Assembly: GCF_021532625.1 (NCBI RefSeq)
Contig: NZ_JAKGAR010000002.1
Coordinates: forward strand, 804,282 to 868,281
DNA length: 64,000 nt
Direction of reading: 5' to 3'
DNA from: Octadecabacter algicola
GTDB lineage: Bacteria > Pseudomonadota > Alphaproteobacteria > Rhodobacterales > Rhodobacteraceae
The notes under the pieces were generated by a model. That model did not search any database. It had not been told where the DNA came from and saw only the letters and a list, made by a program, of their open reading frames with translations. The translations under genes and the position numbers were made by a program. Shown in pieces: positions 26,513 to 35,896 of this stretch (position 1 is its first letter; every line of letters begins with the position of its first letter).

Positions 26513-28403
26513 CGTTTGCGACGCTTTCCGTAGCTGGGGCAAAGATGCCGTGGCTGGTTTTGTCCCAGTAGAATGGTTTCGTCGCCAGTTCGATTACGCC
26601 TTTATATGCTGCCAATGAAGCCAGTGGAAAATAGAGGTGCAGGGTCGGCGTCCATTTGATGAGGTCCGGCTTTCCCGTAGACGTCACGGCGATGGCAGAT
26701 ACCGTTATCCCGATCAGCTCGCTCACCAGAAAAATCAGTGAAAAGGTGATCGCGACAGATGGCGCAAGGACGCCATCTAGCGGATGTGGCACGCCAAACA
26801 GCATCAACCAGAATGACCACAACAAAGGCGCCAGCAAGAATTGGCTGATGGTTCCCGCAAACAAAAGCTGCACTCCGAAGAACCGCCATGGGCCTAAGTC
26901 ACGCCATAACTTCAAAGGGTTGCGCATGTGAACACCATAGGTGATGGCATAGCCTTTTAACCAGCGAGACCGCTGTTTGACCCAAGGCCAAGCCCGCGCA
27001 TTGGCTTCTTCTTGGGTGACGGTGTCGATGATTTCGGTGCGATATCCATGACGAGCCAGCCGGATCCCGAGGTCCGCGTCTTCCGTGACATTATGGGCAT
27101 CCCAACCACCTAATTCTTCCAGAATTTCGCGCCGGAAGAACAATGTTGTCCCGCCCAATGGTATCGCAAGGCCGAGCCGTTCGAGACCCGGAAGAACAAT
27201 GCGGAACCACGTGGCATATTCGACGGTAAAACACCGCGCCAACCAGTTGGAATGCGAATTGTAAAAATCCAACCGACCTTGCAAGCAGGCGACGTCCGGC
27301 CCGCGCTGGGCAAAACGGTTCACGACAACATGGATTTGGTCGGGCGCAGGGGCGTCTTCGGCGTCATAGACCCCGATGATTGACCCTTTGGCAAAACACA
27401 GCGCGTAATTCAGTGCCCGTGGTTTGGTTTGCAACGTGCCCAAGGGAACGCGAATAGCACGCATCCAAAATGGAAGCTGTGTCTTCGCCAAGGCTTCTTG
27501 GGTCGTGGCGTCATCGGCCTCAAGGACCAAACACACATCGAGGCGGTCGGTCGGGTAATCTAGTTTTGACAGCCGTTGAACCAGTGCGCCGGCGATGTCG
27601 CGCTCTCGGAACAGTGGAACCAGGATCGTAACGACTGGGAGATGCGCCAGTTGTGGTGCGGCTGCGGGGGGCGGGTCGGATTTGGCCGTGAGATGCAAAA
27701 TCACAGATGCAACCTTGAGCACGGTGTTCAGGATTAAAGTAAAGACACCCCAACCACACAGCACGAGGAAGCTGACCGTTGGCCAAACAATCAGACAGGC
27801 AAGTATGGTGAAGACAATCGCGCCGCCCCAACGAAAGGCCTTGCCGGCGTCCCAGCCTCGACAAGATTCAACCCGTTTCGTTCGTTTTTCGGCATTATGG
27901 ATCAAGGTCTTATGGCACATCTTGCTAAGAGCCACGTCCAGCTTTTCATTCGTTGTGATTGCCAAATGAACCGGTCCGAAAATGGCGACGAGCGCGTCTC
28001 GAACTCGCAAGAACCGATCCGGTGAGGTGGCCAAAACAGTGACCCGACCTGCGGAAGAACGCCATGGTAGCACGCGATGTTTAAGGCACAGTTCCGGGCC
28101 AAATTGTTGGATCAGTCGCGGGTCCGCTGGGGCAAGGACAGGGTCGATTACAGACGTCCCAATGAGCCCAGCTTCTACTTGTGCCAATGTTTCGGGCGGG
28201 AGGCCTAGCCTGTGACGTAGCGCAGTTGCGAGAGCCGCAGCATCGCGTCCACTTCGGTCACGCCGCGCGTCAGTTACTGCATTTTCGACGCCATCTGGCC
28301 CAAGAATGTCACCAACGCTTATGGGCTCAGCGAGCCGCCGCGCGTCATTACCAGCGTCAGGCAACATATGTTGCCGACGTGTGCTAAACGTAAGAGCCAT
28401 CAA
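26469..28403 (-). CDS. Membrane glycosyltransferase family 2 with N-terminal GspE-N-like domain
   Basis: 644 residues. Residues 60-175 resemble the GspE/MshE N-terminal domain (LGLPPETLAQVEAGLIG then PADPRLIQQFGPELCLKHRVLPW). Two membrane helices follow at about 195-240, then a processive GT2 catalytic domain: LVPLFRERDIAGALVQRL, LVLEADDATTQ, the metal-binding VYDAEDAPAP, NVTEDADLGIRL and the QRSRWLKG acceptor motif, and finally four to five C-terminal helices. This is the set of parts of NfrB/BcsA-like polysaccharide synthases, with the GspE-N part at the front. Product unknown. A CtrA-type box lies 43 bp upstream. Start ATG at 28403 or 28400. Confidence 0.87.
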   Translation of the reverse strand: MMALTFSTRRQHMLPDAGNDARRLAEPISVGDILGPDGVENAVTDARRDRSGRDAAALATALRHRLGLPPETLAQVEAGLIGTSVIDPVLAPADPRLIQQFGPELCLKHRVLPWRSSAGRVTVLATSPDRFLRVRDALVAIFGPVHLAITTNEKLDVALSKMCHKTLIHNAEKRTKRVESCRGWDAGKAFRWGGAIVFTILACLIVWPTVSFLVLCGWGVFTLILNTVLKVASVILHLTAKSDPPPAAAPQLAHLPVVTILVPLFRERDIAGALVQRLSKLDYPTDRLDVCLVLEADDATTQEALAKTQLPFWMRAIRVPLGTLQTKPRALNYALCFAKGSIIGVYDAEDAPAPDQIHVVVNRFAQRGPDVACLQGRLDFYNSHSNWLARCFTVEYATWFRIVLPGLERLGLAIPLGGTTLFFRREILEELGGWDAHNVTEDADLGIRLARHGYRTEIIDTVTQEEANARAWPWVKQRSRWLKGYAITYGVHMRNPLKLWRDLGPWRFFGVQLLFAGTISQFLLAPLLWSFWLMLFGVPHPLDGVLAPSVAITFSLIFLVSELIGITVSAIAVTSTGKPDLIKWTPTLHLYFPLASLAAYKGVIELATKPFYWDKTSHGIFAPATESVANVSQPVRPLHPTAAE

Positions 28404-28445
28404 AGCCTCGTTAACCTGTCCCGCCCCTAATGTGGGGGCAAAACG

Positions 28446-28461
28446 GTTAACGGGCCGTTAA
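28446..28461 (-). promoter_or_regulatory. CtrA-type binding site upstream of the glycosyltransferase
   Basis: On the minus strand the bases read TTAA-CGGCCCG-TTAAC, an exact match to the CtrA consensus TTAA-N7-TTAAC, ending 43 bp before the glycosyltransferase start. Further TTAAC half sites occur nearby, at about 28411 and 28472. CtrA is the cell-cycle and motility response regulator of alphaproteobacteria; in Rhodobacteraceae it controls flagella, gene transfer agents and surface functions. Confidence 0.6.
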
Positions 28462-28477
28462 GGGCTTGGTAACATAG

Positions 28478-29638
28478 TTAAACTTTCGCACCCGCGCGTT
28501 CAGCCATCGCCGCTGAGAACCGTTCGAACAGATAGTAGCTGTCCATTGGGCCTGGCGATGCTTCTGGGTGGTATTGAACCGAGAAAACAGGCTTACCTTC
28601 GACGGCGATACCACAGTTGGACCCATCAAAAAGCGATACATGTGTTTCACGCACTCCGCTTGGTAGGGACTGAGTATCAACGGTAAACCCGTGGTTCATC
28701 GACGTGATTTCAACCTTGCCCGTATCGTTGTCTTTGACAGGGTGGTTGGCACCGTGATGACCATGGTTCATTTTCACGGTCTTGGCACCAAGGGCCAGTG
28801 CCAACATCTGGTGGCCAAGACAAATGCCGAAAACCGGCAGGTCCTTCGCCAAAATATCTTTGATCATTGGTACAGCATATTCGCCCGTTGCCGCCGGATC
28901 TCCGGGTCCGTTGGAAAGGAAAACACCGTCAGGATTGTGCGCCATAACGTCTTCGGCGGTGGCTGATGCTGGCAAAACGGTTACATCACAGCCTGCAGAT
29001 GCAAGGCAGCGAAGGATGTTGCGCTTTGCGCCGAAGTCCACGGCAACGACTTTGTGTTTCGGGGCAGTTTGGCGCGGGAAGCCATCAGGCCACGCCCAAC
29101 GCATTTCATCCCAGTGGTAAGATTGCGCACAGGTTACATCCTTAGCGAGGTCGAGACCCTCGAGCCCAGCAAAGCCACGTGCAGACGCGACCAATGCTTC
29201 AACGTCAAAGTTTCCATCTGGATCATGGGCAAGTGTTGCATGTGGCGCACCTTGCTGGCGGATCGCGCGGGTCAAGCGTCGCGTGTCGATGCCGCCGATC
29301 CCAATGCGGCCACGCTTTTCGAGCCACGGTTCCAATTTTTCAACAGAACGCCAGTTGCTTGGTTCGGTCGGGTCCCATTTTACGACCATGCCAGCCGCGA
29401 AAGGGTCCGCTGTCTCATCGTCTTCTGGGGTTACGCCGGTATTGCCGATGTGGGGGAAGGTGAACGTCACGATTTGGCCCGCATAGGACGGGTCGGTCAT
29501 GATCTCTTGATAACCGGTCATCGCGGTGTTGAAGCAAAGCTCGGCGGTGGTCTCTCCGACCGCGCCAAAGCCCATGCCGTAGAAAACGGTTCCATCAGCG
29601 AGAGCAAGGCATGCGGTTGGTTTCTTGGTGTTGGCCAT
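28478..29638 (-). CDS. carA: Carbamoyl-phosphate synthase small subunit
   Basis: 386 residues from the ATG at 29638 (MANTKKPTACLALADG), preceded by GGGGAAAAG; a longer frame begins at 29689 but is not supported. The glutaminase domain has the class I triad: C273 in FGICLGHQMLALALG, and His-Glu in YHPEASPGP. N-terminal half carries FYGMGFGAVGETTAELCFNTAMTGYQEIMTDPSY, typical of CarA. It releases ammonia from glutamine for CarB (not in the window) to make carbamoyl phosphate for arginine and pyrimidines. Divergent from the YqeY gene; no obvious attenuator was found. Confidence 0.97.
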   Translation of the reverse strand: MANTKKPTACLALADGTVFYGMGFGAVGETTAELCFNTAMTGYQEIMTDPSYAGQIVTFTFPHIGNTGVTPEDDETADPFAAGMVVKWDPTEPSNWRSVEKLEPWLEKRGRIGIGGIDTRRLTRAIRQQGAPHATLAHDPDGNFDVEALVASARGFAGLEGLDLAKDVTCAQSYHWDEMRWAWPDGFPRQTAPKHKVVAVDFGAKRNILRCLASAGCDVTVLPASATAEDVMAHNPDGVFLSNGPGDPAATGEYAVPMIKDILAKDLPVFGICLGHQMLALALGAKTVKMNHGHHGANHPVKDNDTGKVEITSMNHGFTVDTQSLPSGVRETHVSLFDGSNCGIAVEGKPVFSVQYHPEASPGPMDSYYLFERFSAAMAERAGAKV

Positions 29639-29796
29639 TGGTCTTTTCCCCTGATGAATAAGGGCCGTGCGGGCAGCGAGCACAGCCAAATTGTCCGCTA
29701 TCTAAGGGCTGGCCTTGGCATGGTCAAGGCATGGATCGAGCGGTTTTTGCCGTTGCGTCGCCCTAATCGTTTCAGGTTTTTGAGCGCTTGTTAATC

Positions 29797-29817
29797 ACCA
29801 TACGTTCGCAGTATGGT
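29797..29817. repeat. 7-bp inverted repeat upstream of the YqeY gene
   Basis: ACCATAC at 29797-29803 and GTATGGT at 29811-29817 are perfect inverted copies with a 7-base spacer, 41 bp before the YqeY start and between two divergent genes. It may be an operator for a dimeric regulator of one or both genes. No matching known motif was recognised. Confidence 0.35.
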
Positions 29818-29858
29818 CCGCGCCACTGTTACCGCTCACAGGATTAGGGATAATCAAC

Positions 29859-30317
29859 ATGGAATTGCGCGCTCGGGTCAATGCGGCCCTTAAAGCCTCA
29901 ATGAAAGCTAAAGAGGCAGATCGTTTGTCGACTCTGCGTCTGATCAACGCTGCAATTAAGGATCGCGACATCGAAGCACGCGGCAACGGAAGCGATGAAG
30001 GCGTGGGCGACGACGTTGTTCTTGGTATCCTTGGCAAGATGGTCAAGCAGCGCCAAGAAAGCGCGAAAGTCTATGAAGAAGGCGGGCGCCTTGAGCTGGC
30101 CGAAAAAGAACTCTCCGAGATCACCATTATCGAAGAATTCCTGCCACGGCAGTTGTCCGAAGATGAAGTCGCCAATCAAATCGATGCAGCCATTGCAGAA
30201 GTCGGTGCCGACAGCATCCGTGACATGGGCAAGGTCATGGGCATTTTGAAAGCGAAATACACTGGCCAGATTGATTTCGGAAAAGTCGGACCGTTGGTTA
30301 AGTCCAAACTCGGCTAA
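29859..30317 (+). CDS. GatB/YqeY domain-containing protein
   Basis: 152 residues, the standard length. Begins MELRARVNAALKASMKAKEADRLSTLRLINAAIKDRDIEARG and ends with SIRDMGKVMGILKAKYTGQIDFGKVGPLVKSKL, the all-helical YqeY domain shared with the tail of the GatB amidotransferase subunit, which binds tRNA. Function unclear; often found near rpsU or dnaG elsewhere. Here it is divergent from carA and converges with the EamA transporter gene (4 bp stop overlap). Confidence 0.92.
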   Translation: MELRARVNAALKASMKAKEADRLSTLRLINAAIKDRDIEARGNGSDEGVGDDVVLGILGKMVKQRQESAKVYEEGGRLELAEKELSEITIIEEFLPRQLSEDEVANQIDAAIAEVGADSIRDMGKVMGILKAKYTGQIDFGKVGPLVKSKLG

Positions 30318-31222
30318 TCACGATTGAGCCGTTCGATGAAGCGGCCGTCCAAAATGATCAATCCCAAGGCAAGAATCCCCAGTCCGATATAGACATTGGG
30401 CGACAGGGTTTCGTGGAGAACAATAGCCCCAAGCAGGATTGAAATCGGCGGCATTAGCAGGGTCACGAGCATTAGATTGCCAGACCCTGCGGCCGCAAGA
30501 ATCCGATAATATAGCAAATAAGCGCCGGCCGTAGCGAAGATCACATAGTAGGCGATTGCGCCAATGGCGGTCAGGCTAATGTCAAGTGATGGTACTCCGT
30601 CGATAAAGAACGCTGCAGGGACCATCACCACAGAGGACCCTGTCAGCATTCCTGCGGCGGCGACTTGCGGGGCAAGCGTGTTGAGCTTTAGCCGTGCCCA
30701 CGCACCCGCGAACGCGTATGACAACGTTCCACCAATCACGGCTAATTGGGCAAGGGACGTGATGTCGAAGTTGCGCAGGGAGTCTAACCCGATCGCGGTC
30801 GCCACGCCCAGAAAACCGATGACCGAGCCGACGGTCTTGCGTAACGTGAGCCGTTCATCCGCAAAGACGATAGCGGCGACTATGACGCCGAATATGGCGG
30901 TCGTTGAATTGAAGACCGAGGCCAAGCCAGATTCAATATGAAGCTGTCCCCATGCCATAAGAGAGAAAGGGATGACGTTGTTCAAGCACCCCATTATCAG
31001 CAGTGCGCCCCATGTCCGAAGGTCACGTGGGACAATTAAGCCGCGCGCCAGAACGTAACCCCATAAGATAAGCGCCGCCCAGAACACTCGATGGGCAACG
31101 GAGGTTACAAAGGGCACTTCGTCGAGCGCTAGGCGTACCGCGAGGAAAACCCCGCCCCAAATGAGCGCGAGAAGAAATAGTTCAGCCCAGATTCGGGTTG
31201 AGATGGTGCGTTGTGCAGTCAT
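30314..31222 (-). CDS. DMT-superfamily transporter, EamA type
   Basis: 302 residues with ten predicted membrane helices in two EamA repeats of five (first repeat to about residue 140, second from about 155). The family exports or imports metabolites such as amino acids, nucleosides or drugs. Characteristic segments are FLALIWGGVFLAVRLALDEVPF at the start, and LLMPPISILLGAIVLHETLSPNVYIGLGILALGLIILD in the second repeat. Substrate cannot be predicted. Starts with MTAQRTISTRIWAELF; overlaps the YqeY stop by 4 bp in convergent orientation. Confidence 0.88.
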   Translation of the reverse strand: MTAQRTISTRIWAELFLLALIWGGVFLAVRLALDEVPFVTSVAHRVFWAALILWGYVLARGLIVPRDLRTWGALLIMGCLNNVIPFSLMAWGQLHIESGLASVFNSTTAIFGVIVAAIVFADERLTLRKTVGSVIGFLGVATAIGLDSLRNFDITSLAQLAVIGGTLSYAFAGAWARLKLNTLAPQVAAAGMLTGSSVVMVPAAFFIDGVPSLDISLTAIGAIAYYVIFATAGAYLLYYRILAAAGSGNLMLVTLLMPPISILLGAIVLHETLSPNVYIGLGILALGLIILDGRFIERLNRD

Positions 31223-31271
31223 GAGGACACGCTATGGCGGACGTCAGGCAAGTGCGACCCGAAACCTGCTC

Positions 31272-31790
31272 CTAAGTCTGCACTGCGTTTCTGACGTCGC
31301 GAATGGCGTCCGTGAGTTCATCATAAAGAACGGCGCGTTCGTCCTCGGACAAGAATGTGCCGATTTCAACTTCTCGATCGTTTCCCTTGAGCGTCACATA
31401 GTTGGGAATGCGTTCATTATGTGGGTCGATTTTGACCTGAACCCAATAGGGATTTGCCTCCCAGAAATGGTGGCCTTTGCGCGGGTCATGGTGATTCAAC
31501 GTTATCCGGTCCTGCCAGATCGACAAGTCTTCGAGGATTTCGCCGTCTTTGTAGCTGCGATGCAGTGCATACCACATGCCCGCGATAGCGATGATAAAGA
31601 AGGGCAGCAGCCCCCAAAGGACCGGAGAGCCGAGAACAGCCAACATTGGCAGTAAAACCAACATCAATGTGCCAGCGATGAAGATTACGAAATCACGGCG
31701 CAGCAGGGACCTATACGGCCAGAGGTGAACCTGCTTTAGGGGCGCGTCTTGCTCGGGCGTGGCATTTGGCGTGATCCATTCAACAGGCAT
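31272..31790 (-). CDS. DUF2244 domain-containing membrane protein
   Basis: 172 residues. Two adjacent transmembrane helices (about residues 35-75: RDFVIFIAGTLMLVLLPMLAV and LWGLLPFFIIAIAGMWYAL) followed by a cytoplasmic beta-rich domain with WQDRITLNHHDPRKGHHFWEANPYWVQVKID, the DUF2244 signature. Role unknown, but DUF2244 genes are often close to cytochrome oxidase genes in alphaproteobacteria, and ctaD is just upstream here. The stop of the upstream membrane-protein gene and its start share one base. Confidence 0.85.
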   Translation of the reverse strand: MPVEWITPNATPEQDAPLKQVHLWPYRSLLRRDFVIFIAGTLMLVLLPMLAVLGSPVLWGLLPFFIIAIAGMWYALHRSYKDGEILEDLSIWQDRITLNHHDPRKGHHFWEANPYWVQVKIDPHNERIPNYVTLKGNDREVEIGTFLSEDERAVLYDELTDAIRDVRNAVQT

Positions 31791-32347
31791 TATGCGCGTA
31801 TCCGTCGAACGGTCGTTTTGGCTGCAATCCAGATGAAGCCAATCACCGCAATGAAGGTCAGTAGCGAAACGATTGACGTGGCAACGACCATTGGGTTCGC
31901 TCCGTTCGTGTCCTCCAGATAGCTCCTTGGCATGCCCGCCGTTATCATTGCCGCAGCGGCGAAGGGCAGGGCGAGCACAGTGATATGCAGCATCCAGAAC
32001 AGGGTCTTCAAAGTGTCATGAGGGAGCGGCGCGCCCCATCTCGCGAGTAGCCAAAAGGCGAGAGCGATGGCCATGAAGACTAGCATAGGAGCAAGCAGCT
32101 GTTCGGCGTTACCTGCGACAAAATAGGTATCTTCGACATAATCGGATCTGGACACATAGGGCGGTCCGATTAACGTCCTGAACAGGTCAGCAATTGCTGT
32201 GATTACCGCAGTGGATGAGACCGCGATGATCGCAATTAGGTAAAGCACGGCGACACTGACCGAGAGCGCAACAACGGTCCTACCGCGTACATGGATTATA
32301 AGCGGTACGCCGACCAGAACTATGAAGATGACCCAAAAAACAATCAT
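31790..32347 (-). CDS. Hypothetical membrane protein near ctaD
   Basis: 185 residues with five likely membrane helices: residues 1-20, 25-50, 78-100, 112-135 and 150-175. The soluble loop between helices 2 and 3 (RTLIGPPYVSRSDYVEDTYF) is probably periplasmic. No family recognised. Its stop meets the DUF2244 start, so the two form an operon; a strong terminator separates it from ctaD upstream, so it needs its own promoter or relies on read-through. Confidence 0.7.
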   Translation of the reverse strand: MIVFWVIFIVLVGVPLIIHVRGRTVVALSVSVAVLYLIAIIAVSSTAVITAIADLFRTLIGPPYVSRSDYVEDTYFVAGNAEQLLAPMLVFMAIALAFWLLARWGAPLPHDTLKTLFWMLHITVLALPFAAAAMITAGMPRSYLEDTNGANPMVVATSIVSLLTFIAVIGFIWIAAKTTVRRIRA

Positions 32348-32359
32348 GAATGTGCCCCT

Positions 32360-32394
32360 AAAAAAGAAGGGCCCCGGCGTTTCCGCCGAGGCCC
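32360..32394 (-). terminator. Rho-independent terminator of ctaD
   Basis: Read on the minus strand, the stem GGGCCTCGGCG / CGCCGGGGCCC (11 positions, one mismatch) with loop GAAA is followed by TTCTTTTTTA. It lies 25 bp after the ctaD stop, just before the next minus-strand gene. Confidence 0.85.
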
Positions 32395-32418
32395 GTATTC
32401 ATCAGACCTCACGGTCGT

Positions 32419-34092
32419 TTAGTGCGAATGAGCGTGATCCCAGTCTTCCTGTTTTGGAAGCTGCTCGAATGTGTGCTCTGGTGGAGGGGACGGGAGTGTC
32501 CATTCCAGTGTATCCGCGAATTCGCCCCATGGGTTGTTCTCAGTGCAGTTACGTGGAGCCAACAGGACCTTGAACAAGATCACGATGAAGAACACGAAAG
32601 AACCGAAGGAGATGAACGCACCGATAGAGGAAACGTAGTTCCAGAGTGCAAAGGCTTCGTTGTAGTCGATGTAGCGGCGCGGCATGCCGTTACGACCCAA
32701 GAAGTGCTGTGGGAAGAACGTGATGTTTGCACCGATAAACATGGCCCAAAAGTGAACCTTACCAGCCCATTCCGGCATCATCCGGCCTGCCATTTTTGGC
32801 AGGTAGAAGTAGATACCGGCAAAGATACCGAATACGGCGCCCAAGGACATCACGTAGTGGAAGTGTGCAACAACGTAGTATGTGTCGTGGTAGGCACGGT
32901 CTACGCCGGCTTGGGAAAGCACGATGCCTGTAACGCCACCGACGGTGAACAAGAACAAGAAACCGAACGCCCAAAGCATTGGAACTTTGAAGGTAACGGA
33001 ACCACCCCACATTGTCGCGATCCAAGAGAAGATCTTAACGCCTGTGGGCACCGCGATCACCATTGTAGCGAGCATGAAGTAGGACTGCTGCGTCAGGGAC
33101 ATACCAACAGTGTACATGTGGTGGGCCCAAACAACGAAGCCAAGCGCACCAATTGCAACCATCGCATAAACCATCGGCAGGTAACCGAAGATCGGCTTCT
33201 TGGAGAAGGTTGCAACGATGTGGCTGATGATGCCGAATGCAGGCACAACAATGATGTAAACTTCAGGGTGACCAAAGAACCACAAGATGTGCTGGTACAG
33301 GATCGGGTCGCCGCCGCCAGCAGGGTCAAAGAAGGTCGTACCGAAGTTACGATCCATCAGAAGCATTGTGATCGCACCGGCCAGAACAGGTAGAGCCAGA
33401 AGGATCAGCCACGCAGTTACGAAGATGGACCAAGCAAACAACGGTACCTTGTGCAAGGTCATGCCAGGTGCGCGCATGTTCAGGAATGTTGTGATCATGT
33501 TGATCGCGCCAAGAATAGACGATGCACCGGATACGTGAACCGCAAAGATCGCGAGATCCATGGATATACCAGCCTCGGATGTGGAGAGCGGCGGGTACAG
33601 AACCCAGCCAACACCGGAGCCGAGTTGGCCGTTGCCACCAGGAGCAAGCAGTGAACAGACACCAAGCGCAACACCAGTACAGAACAGCCAGAACGACAGG
33701 TTGTTCAGACGTGGGAATGCCATATCAGGTGCGCCAATTTGCAGTGGCATCAGATAGTTACCGAAACCACCGAAAAGGGCAGGGATAACAACGAAGAACA
33801 TCATCAGGACGCCGTGATAGGTGACCATCACGTTCCAGAGGTGACCGTTCGGAGTACATTCATTCAGAGCTGCGGGGAACAAACGTGCGCCTTCTAGGCA
33901 CATGTATTGAACGCCTGGGGTCATAAGCTCCATCCGCATATAAACGGTGAAACAGACGGACAAGAACCCGACGAAACCCGCCACGAACAGGTATAAGATA
34001 CCGATATCTTTGTGGTTTGTGGACATAAACCAGCGGGTAAAGAACCCGCGATTGTCTTCGTGCCCGTGGTCGTGGACGGCTGCGTCTACCAT
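32419..34092 (-). CDS. ctaD: Cytochrome c oxidase subunit I (aa3 type)
   Basis: 557 residues, twelve membrane helices. Catalytic subunit of the proton-pumping terminal oxidase. The CuB-tyrosine motif is GHPEVYI with H275 and Y279; the K- and D-channel features are in [10 protein letters not shown]...; the haem a/a3 His ligands fit [27 protein letters not shown] and the later [17 protein letters not shown]. Numbering agrees within one residue with the Paracoccus enzyme. Codon usage is visibly selective (few rare codons), as expected for high expression. It stands alone with its own terminator; other cta genes lie outside the window, as in Rhodobacter. Confidence 0.98.
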   Translation of the reverse strand: MVDAAVHDHGHEDNRGFFTRWFMSTNHKDIGILYLFVAGFVGFLSVCFTVYMRMELMTPGVQYMCLEGARLFPAALNECTPNGHLWNVMVTYHGVLMMFFVVIPALFGGFGNYLMPLQIGAPDMAFPRLNNLSFWLFCTGVALGVCSLLAPGGNGQLGSGVGWVLYPPLSTSEAGISMDLAIFAVHVSGASSILGAINMITTFLNMRAPGMTLHKVPLFAWSIFVTAWLILLALPVLAGAITMLLMDRNFGTTFFDPAGGGDPILYQHILWFFGHPEVYIIVVPAFGIISHIVATFSKKPIFGYLPMVYAMVAIGALGFVVWAHHMYTVGMSLTQQSYFMLATMVIAVPTGVKIFSWIATMWGGSVTFKVPMLWAFGFLFLFTVGGVTGIVLSQAGVDRAYHDTYYVVAHFHYVMSLGAVFGIFAGIYFYLPKMAGRMMPEWAGKVHFWAMFIGANITFFPQHFLGRNGMPRRYIDYNEAFALWNYVSSIGAFISFGSFVFFIVILFKVLLAPRNCTENNPWGEFADTLEWTLPSPPPEHTFEQLPKQEDWDHAHSH

Positions 34093-34362
34093 GTGGCGCT
34101 CCCTATTTCTTCAACATGATCAGTGAGGGATGAACAGACTCATCCCAAGGCTTTGAGGGAGTTTTAGAGGGGGTGGCCAAGCAGAGCAACTACCCATGTG
34201 CATAATTGCATGGGTTAAATTGGCGCAGGTGGGGATACGCCGCGCTTTAAGATGGATTTCGCCTGATCGGTGGCTGAAGTCGATATGCAGAGATTCGCAA
34301 AGGCAGACCTTGATCTAGGACAAACGTGACTATCTGCGCTGCGACAGAGCGCGCATAGACGC
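34093..34362. other. ctaD upstream region with an imperfect FNR-like site
   Basis: 270 bases between lipB and ctaD with no gene I can support; presumably holds the ctaD promoter. TTGATCTAGGACAA at 34310-34323 resembles the FNR consensus TTGAT-N4-ATCAA but has two mismatches in the right half, and it is far (about 220 bp) from the ctaD start. Confidence 0.35.
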
Positions 34363-35022
34363 TCAGGGCTGTCGGAGTGTTACACTATCTTCAAAGGTTT
34401 TACGCAGGGCGACGTCGACGTCTTCCATGGTGACCGGCAGGCCAAGATCTACCAAAGACGTCACCCCGTGTTCGGTGATACCGCAGGGAACGATCCCGTT
34501 AAAATGGCTTAGGTCTGGTTCGACGTTAACGCTGATGCCATGAAAGCTGACCCATTTGCGCAAACGTATGCCAAGGGCCGCGATTTTATCTTCGGCAGGT
34601 TGACCCAACGCATTTAGCGGTTTGTCGTCCCGCTGCACCCATACCCCAACGCGGCCATCGCGGATTTCACCTTTGACGTTGAATTCTGCTAGCGCTGCAA
34701 TGACCCAATTCTCGAGGTCTTTGACAAAGCGGCGGACGTCATGGCCGCGCTTGCCAACGTCGAGCATGACATAGGCAACCCTCTGGCCTGGGCCGTGGTA
34801 GGTATATTGCCCGCCCCGTTTTGTCCTGTGTACCGGAAAACGGTCCGGGTCTGTGAGGTCCTCGATATTGGCTGATGTTCCGGCCGTATAAAGAGGGGGG
34901 TGTTCGATGAGCCAAATGCATTCATCTGCCTCGCCACGATGGATTGCGTCCGCACGCGCTTCCATAAAGGCTTCGGCTTGCGCGTAATCGGTTAGCCCCC
35001 GTGTCGTGATCCATTCAACCAT
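34363..35022 (-). CDS. lipB: Lipoyl(octanoyl) transferase
   Basis: 219 residues. Moves octanoyl from acyl carrier protein to the lipoyl domains of 2-oxoacid dehydrogenases and GcvH. The substrate-binding motif [12 protein letters not shown] is at residues 69-80, the catalytic Lys is K156 in [11 protein letters not shown], and the catalytic Cys is C180 in [15 protein letters not shown]. The His in HGISVN is also conserved. Complete and standard. It follows the LytTR gene by 3 bp and may be co-transcribed with it. Confidence 0.96.
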   Translation of the reverse strand: MVEWITTRGLTDYAQAEAFMEARADAIHRGEADECIWLIEHPPLYTAGTSANIEDLTDPDRFPVHRTKRGGQYTYHGPGQRVAYVMLDVGKRGHDVRRFVKDLENWVIAALAEFNVKGEIRDGRVGVWVQRDDKPLNALGQPAEDKIAALGIRLRKWVSFHGISVNVEPDLSHFNGIVPCGITEHGVTSLVDLGLPVTMEDVDVALRKTFEDSVTLRQP

Positions 35023-35025
35023 CGC

Positions 35026-35796
35026 TTACCGAGGCAAAAGCCCCGCCTCCTTTAATTTACCGACATTGGCTCGACTTACCGGCACGTCGGGGCCATCCGT
35101 CAGCGTTAGCACTGCGCCGTCGCCCTTGCGATTGGCTGCTGTCACTTGGGGCAGGGCGATCCAATGAGACCGATGGACCTGCAGTCCCTCCGTGTCACCG
35201 ACTTCTTTGATCGCATCGCCCAATCGCATCAGAACCAATTCTTCTCCTTTTGTCGTTCTGACCCGAACATAGTGGTCCTCGACAGAGAGCGCGACCAGAG
35301 GGCCGCGTTTATCAAAAGGAATGCGATCTAGGATTGGGGGCGGGGTAAATCGCGCCGTGTTTTGCTCTGCGCTGTTGTTCGCGACAAAGAATATCGCGGT
35401 GATGATCGACGAAATAACAAAGACATTGCCCGCAATGATCGCCAAGTCCCGCCCCGAGGCCCAATAATTAAGGGCCAAGCCATTCAACAAGTAGACGACT
35501 GCCAAGACACCAATGCCGGTTAGGGGCGTCGCAATAAGTAGTCTAGACGTCAGCCCAGCACCCGAGCCAGCGCGCATGTCTGCGAAACGTGTTCCGAAGT
35601 AGCCCAAACTATAACAGAGAACGACAATCGTGCTCCAATAGGCAAACCGTGGCAGGTGGCGCATGACCTCATCCGTGTTGAACGGGCCAGTCAGCGTCAA
35701 GATCGCCGCGACCCCCGACAGGCTTGCGACGCATGCAGGCTGGGCCATATGGGCCCGCCATTCACGTATCGCGGACTGCGAGGGGGTGTTGTTCAC
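35026..35796 (-). CDS. Membrane-anchored LytTR-type transcription regulator
   Basis: 256 residues from a GTG at 35796 (VNNTPSQSAIREW), with AAGAGA upstream; a reading from 35871 would run into the promoter of the divergent gene and is less likely, and an ATG at 35748 is also possible. Four membrane helices occupy about residues 22-135 (VASLSGVAAILTLTGPF, AYWSTIVVLCYSLGYFG, LLIATPLTGIGVLAVVYLLNG, AIIAGNVFVISSIITAIFF). The C-terminal LytTR DNA-binding domain is clear: LVALSVEDHYVRVRTTKGEELVLMRLGDAIKEV, then VHRSHWIALPQV. There is no receiver domain, so signal sensing is probably in the membrane part. Divergent from a DUF2306-like membrane gene, its likely target. Confidence 0.85.
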   Translation of the reverse strand: MNNTPSQSAIREWRAHMAQPACVASLSGVAAILTLTGPFNTDEVMRHLPRFAYWSTIVVLCYSLGYFGTRFADMRAGSGAGLTSRLLIATPLTGIGVLAVVYLLNGLALNYWASGRDLAIIAGNVFVISSIITAIFFVANNSAEQNTARFTPPPILDRIPFDKRGPLVALSVEDHYVRVRTTKGEELVLMRLGDAIKEVGDTEGLQVHRSHWIALPQVTAANRKGDGAVLTLTDGPDVPVSRANVGKLKEAGLLPR

Positions 35797-35896
35797 GTAG
35801 AATCTCTTTTGGTTGGGCCATGCGACATTGGGTGAGCAAGGCGGTTGGTTAAGACATAGGCAATCAAACACAAACTGCCAATTCGAAAGGTTTCCA

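Noticed and set aside
28410..28440. Terminator hairpin GCCCC-TAATGTG-GGGGC after carA
   Set aside because: Only 5 bp of stem and no T-run in the carA direction; not strong enough to call.
32422..33393. Long plus-strand open frame (323 codons)
   Set aside because: Antisense to ctaD; arises from the biased codon use of that gene.
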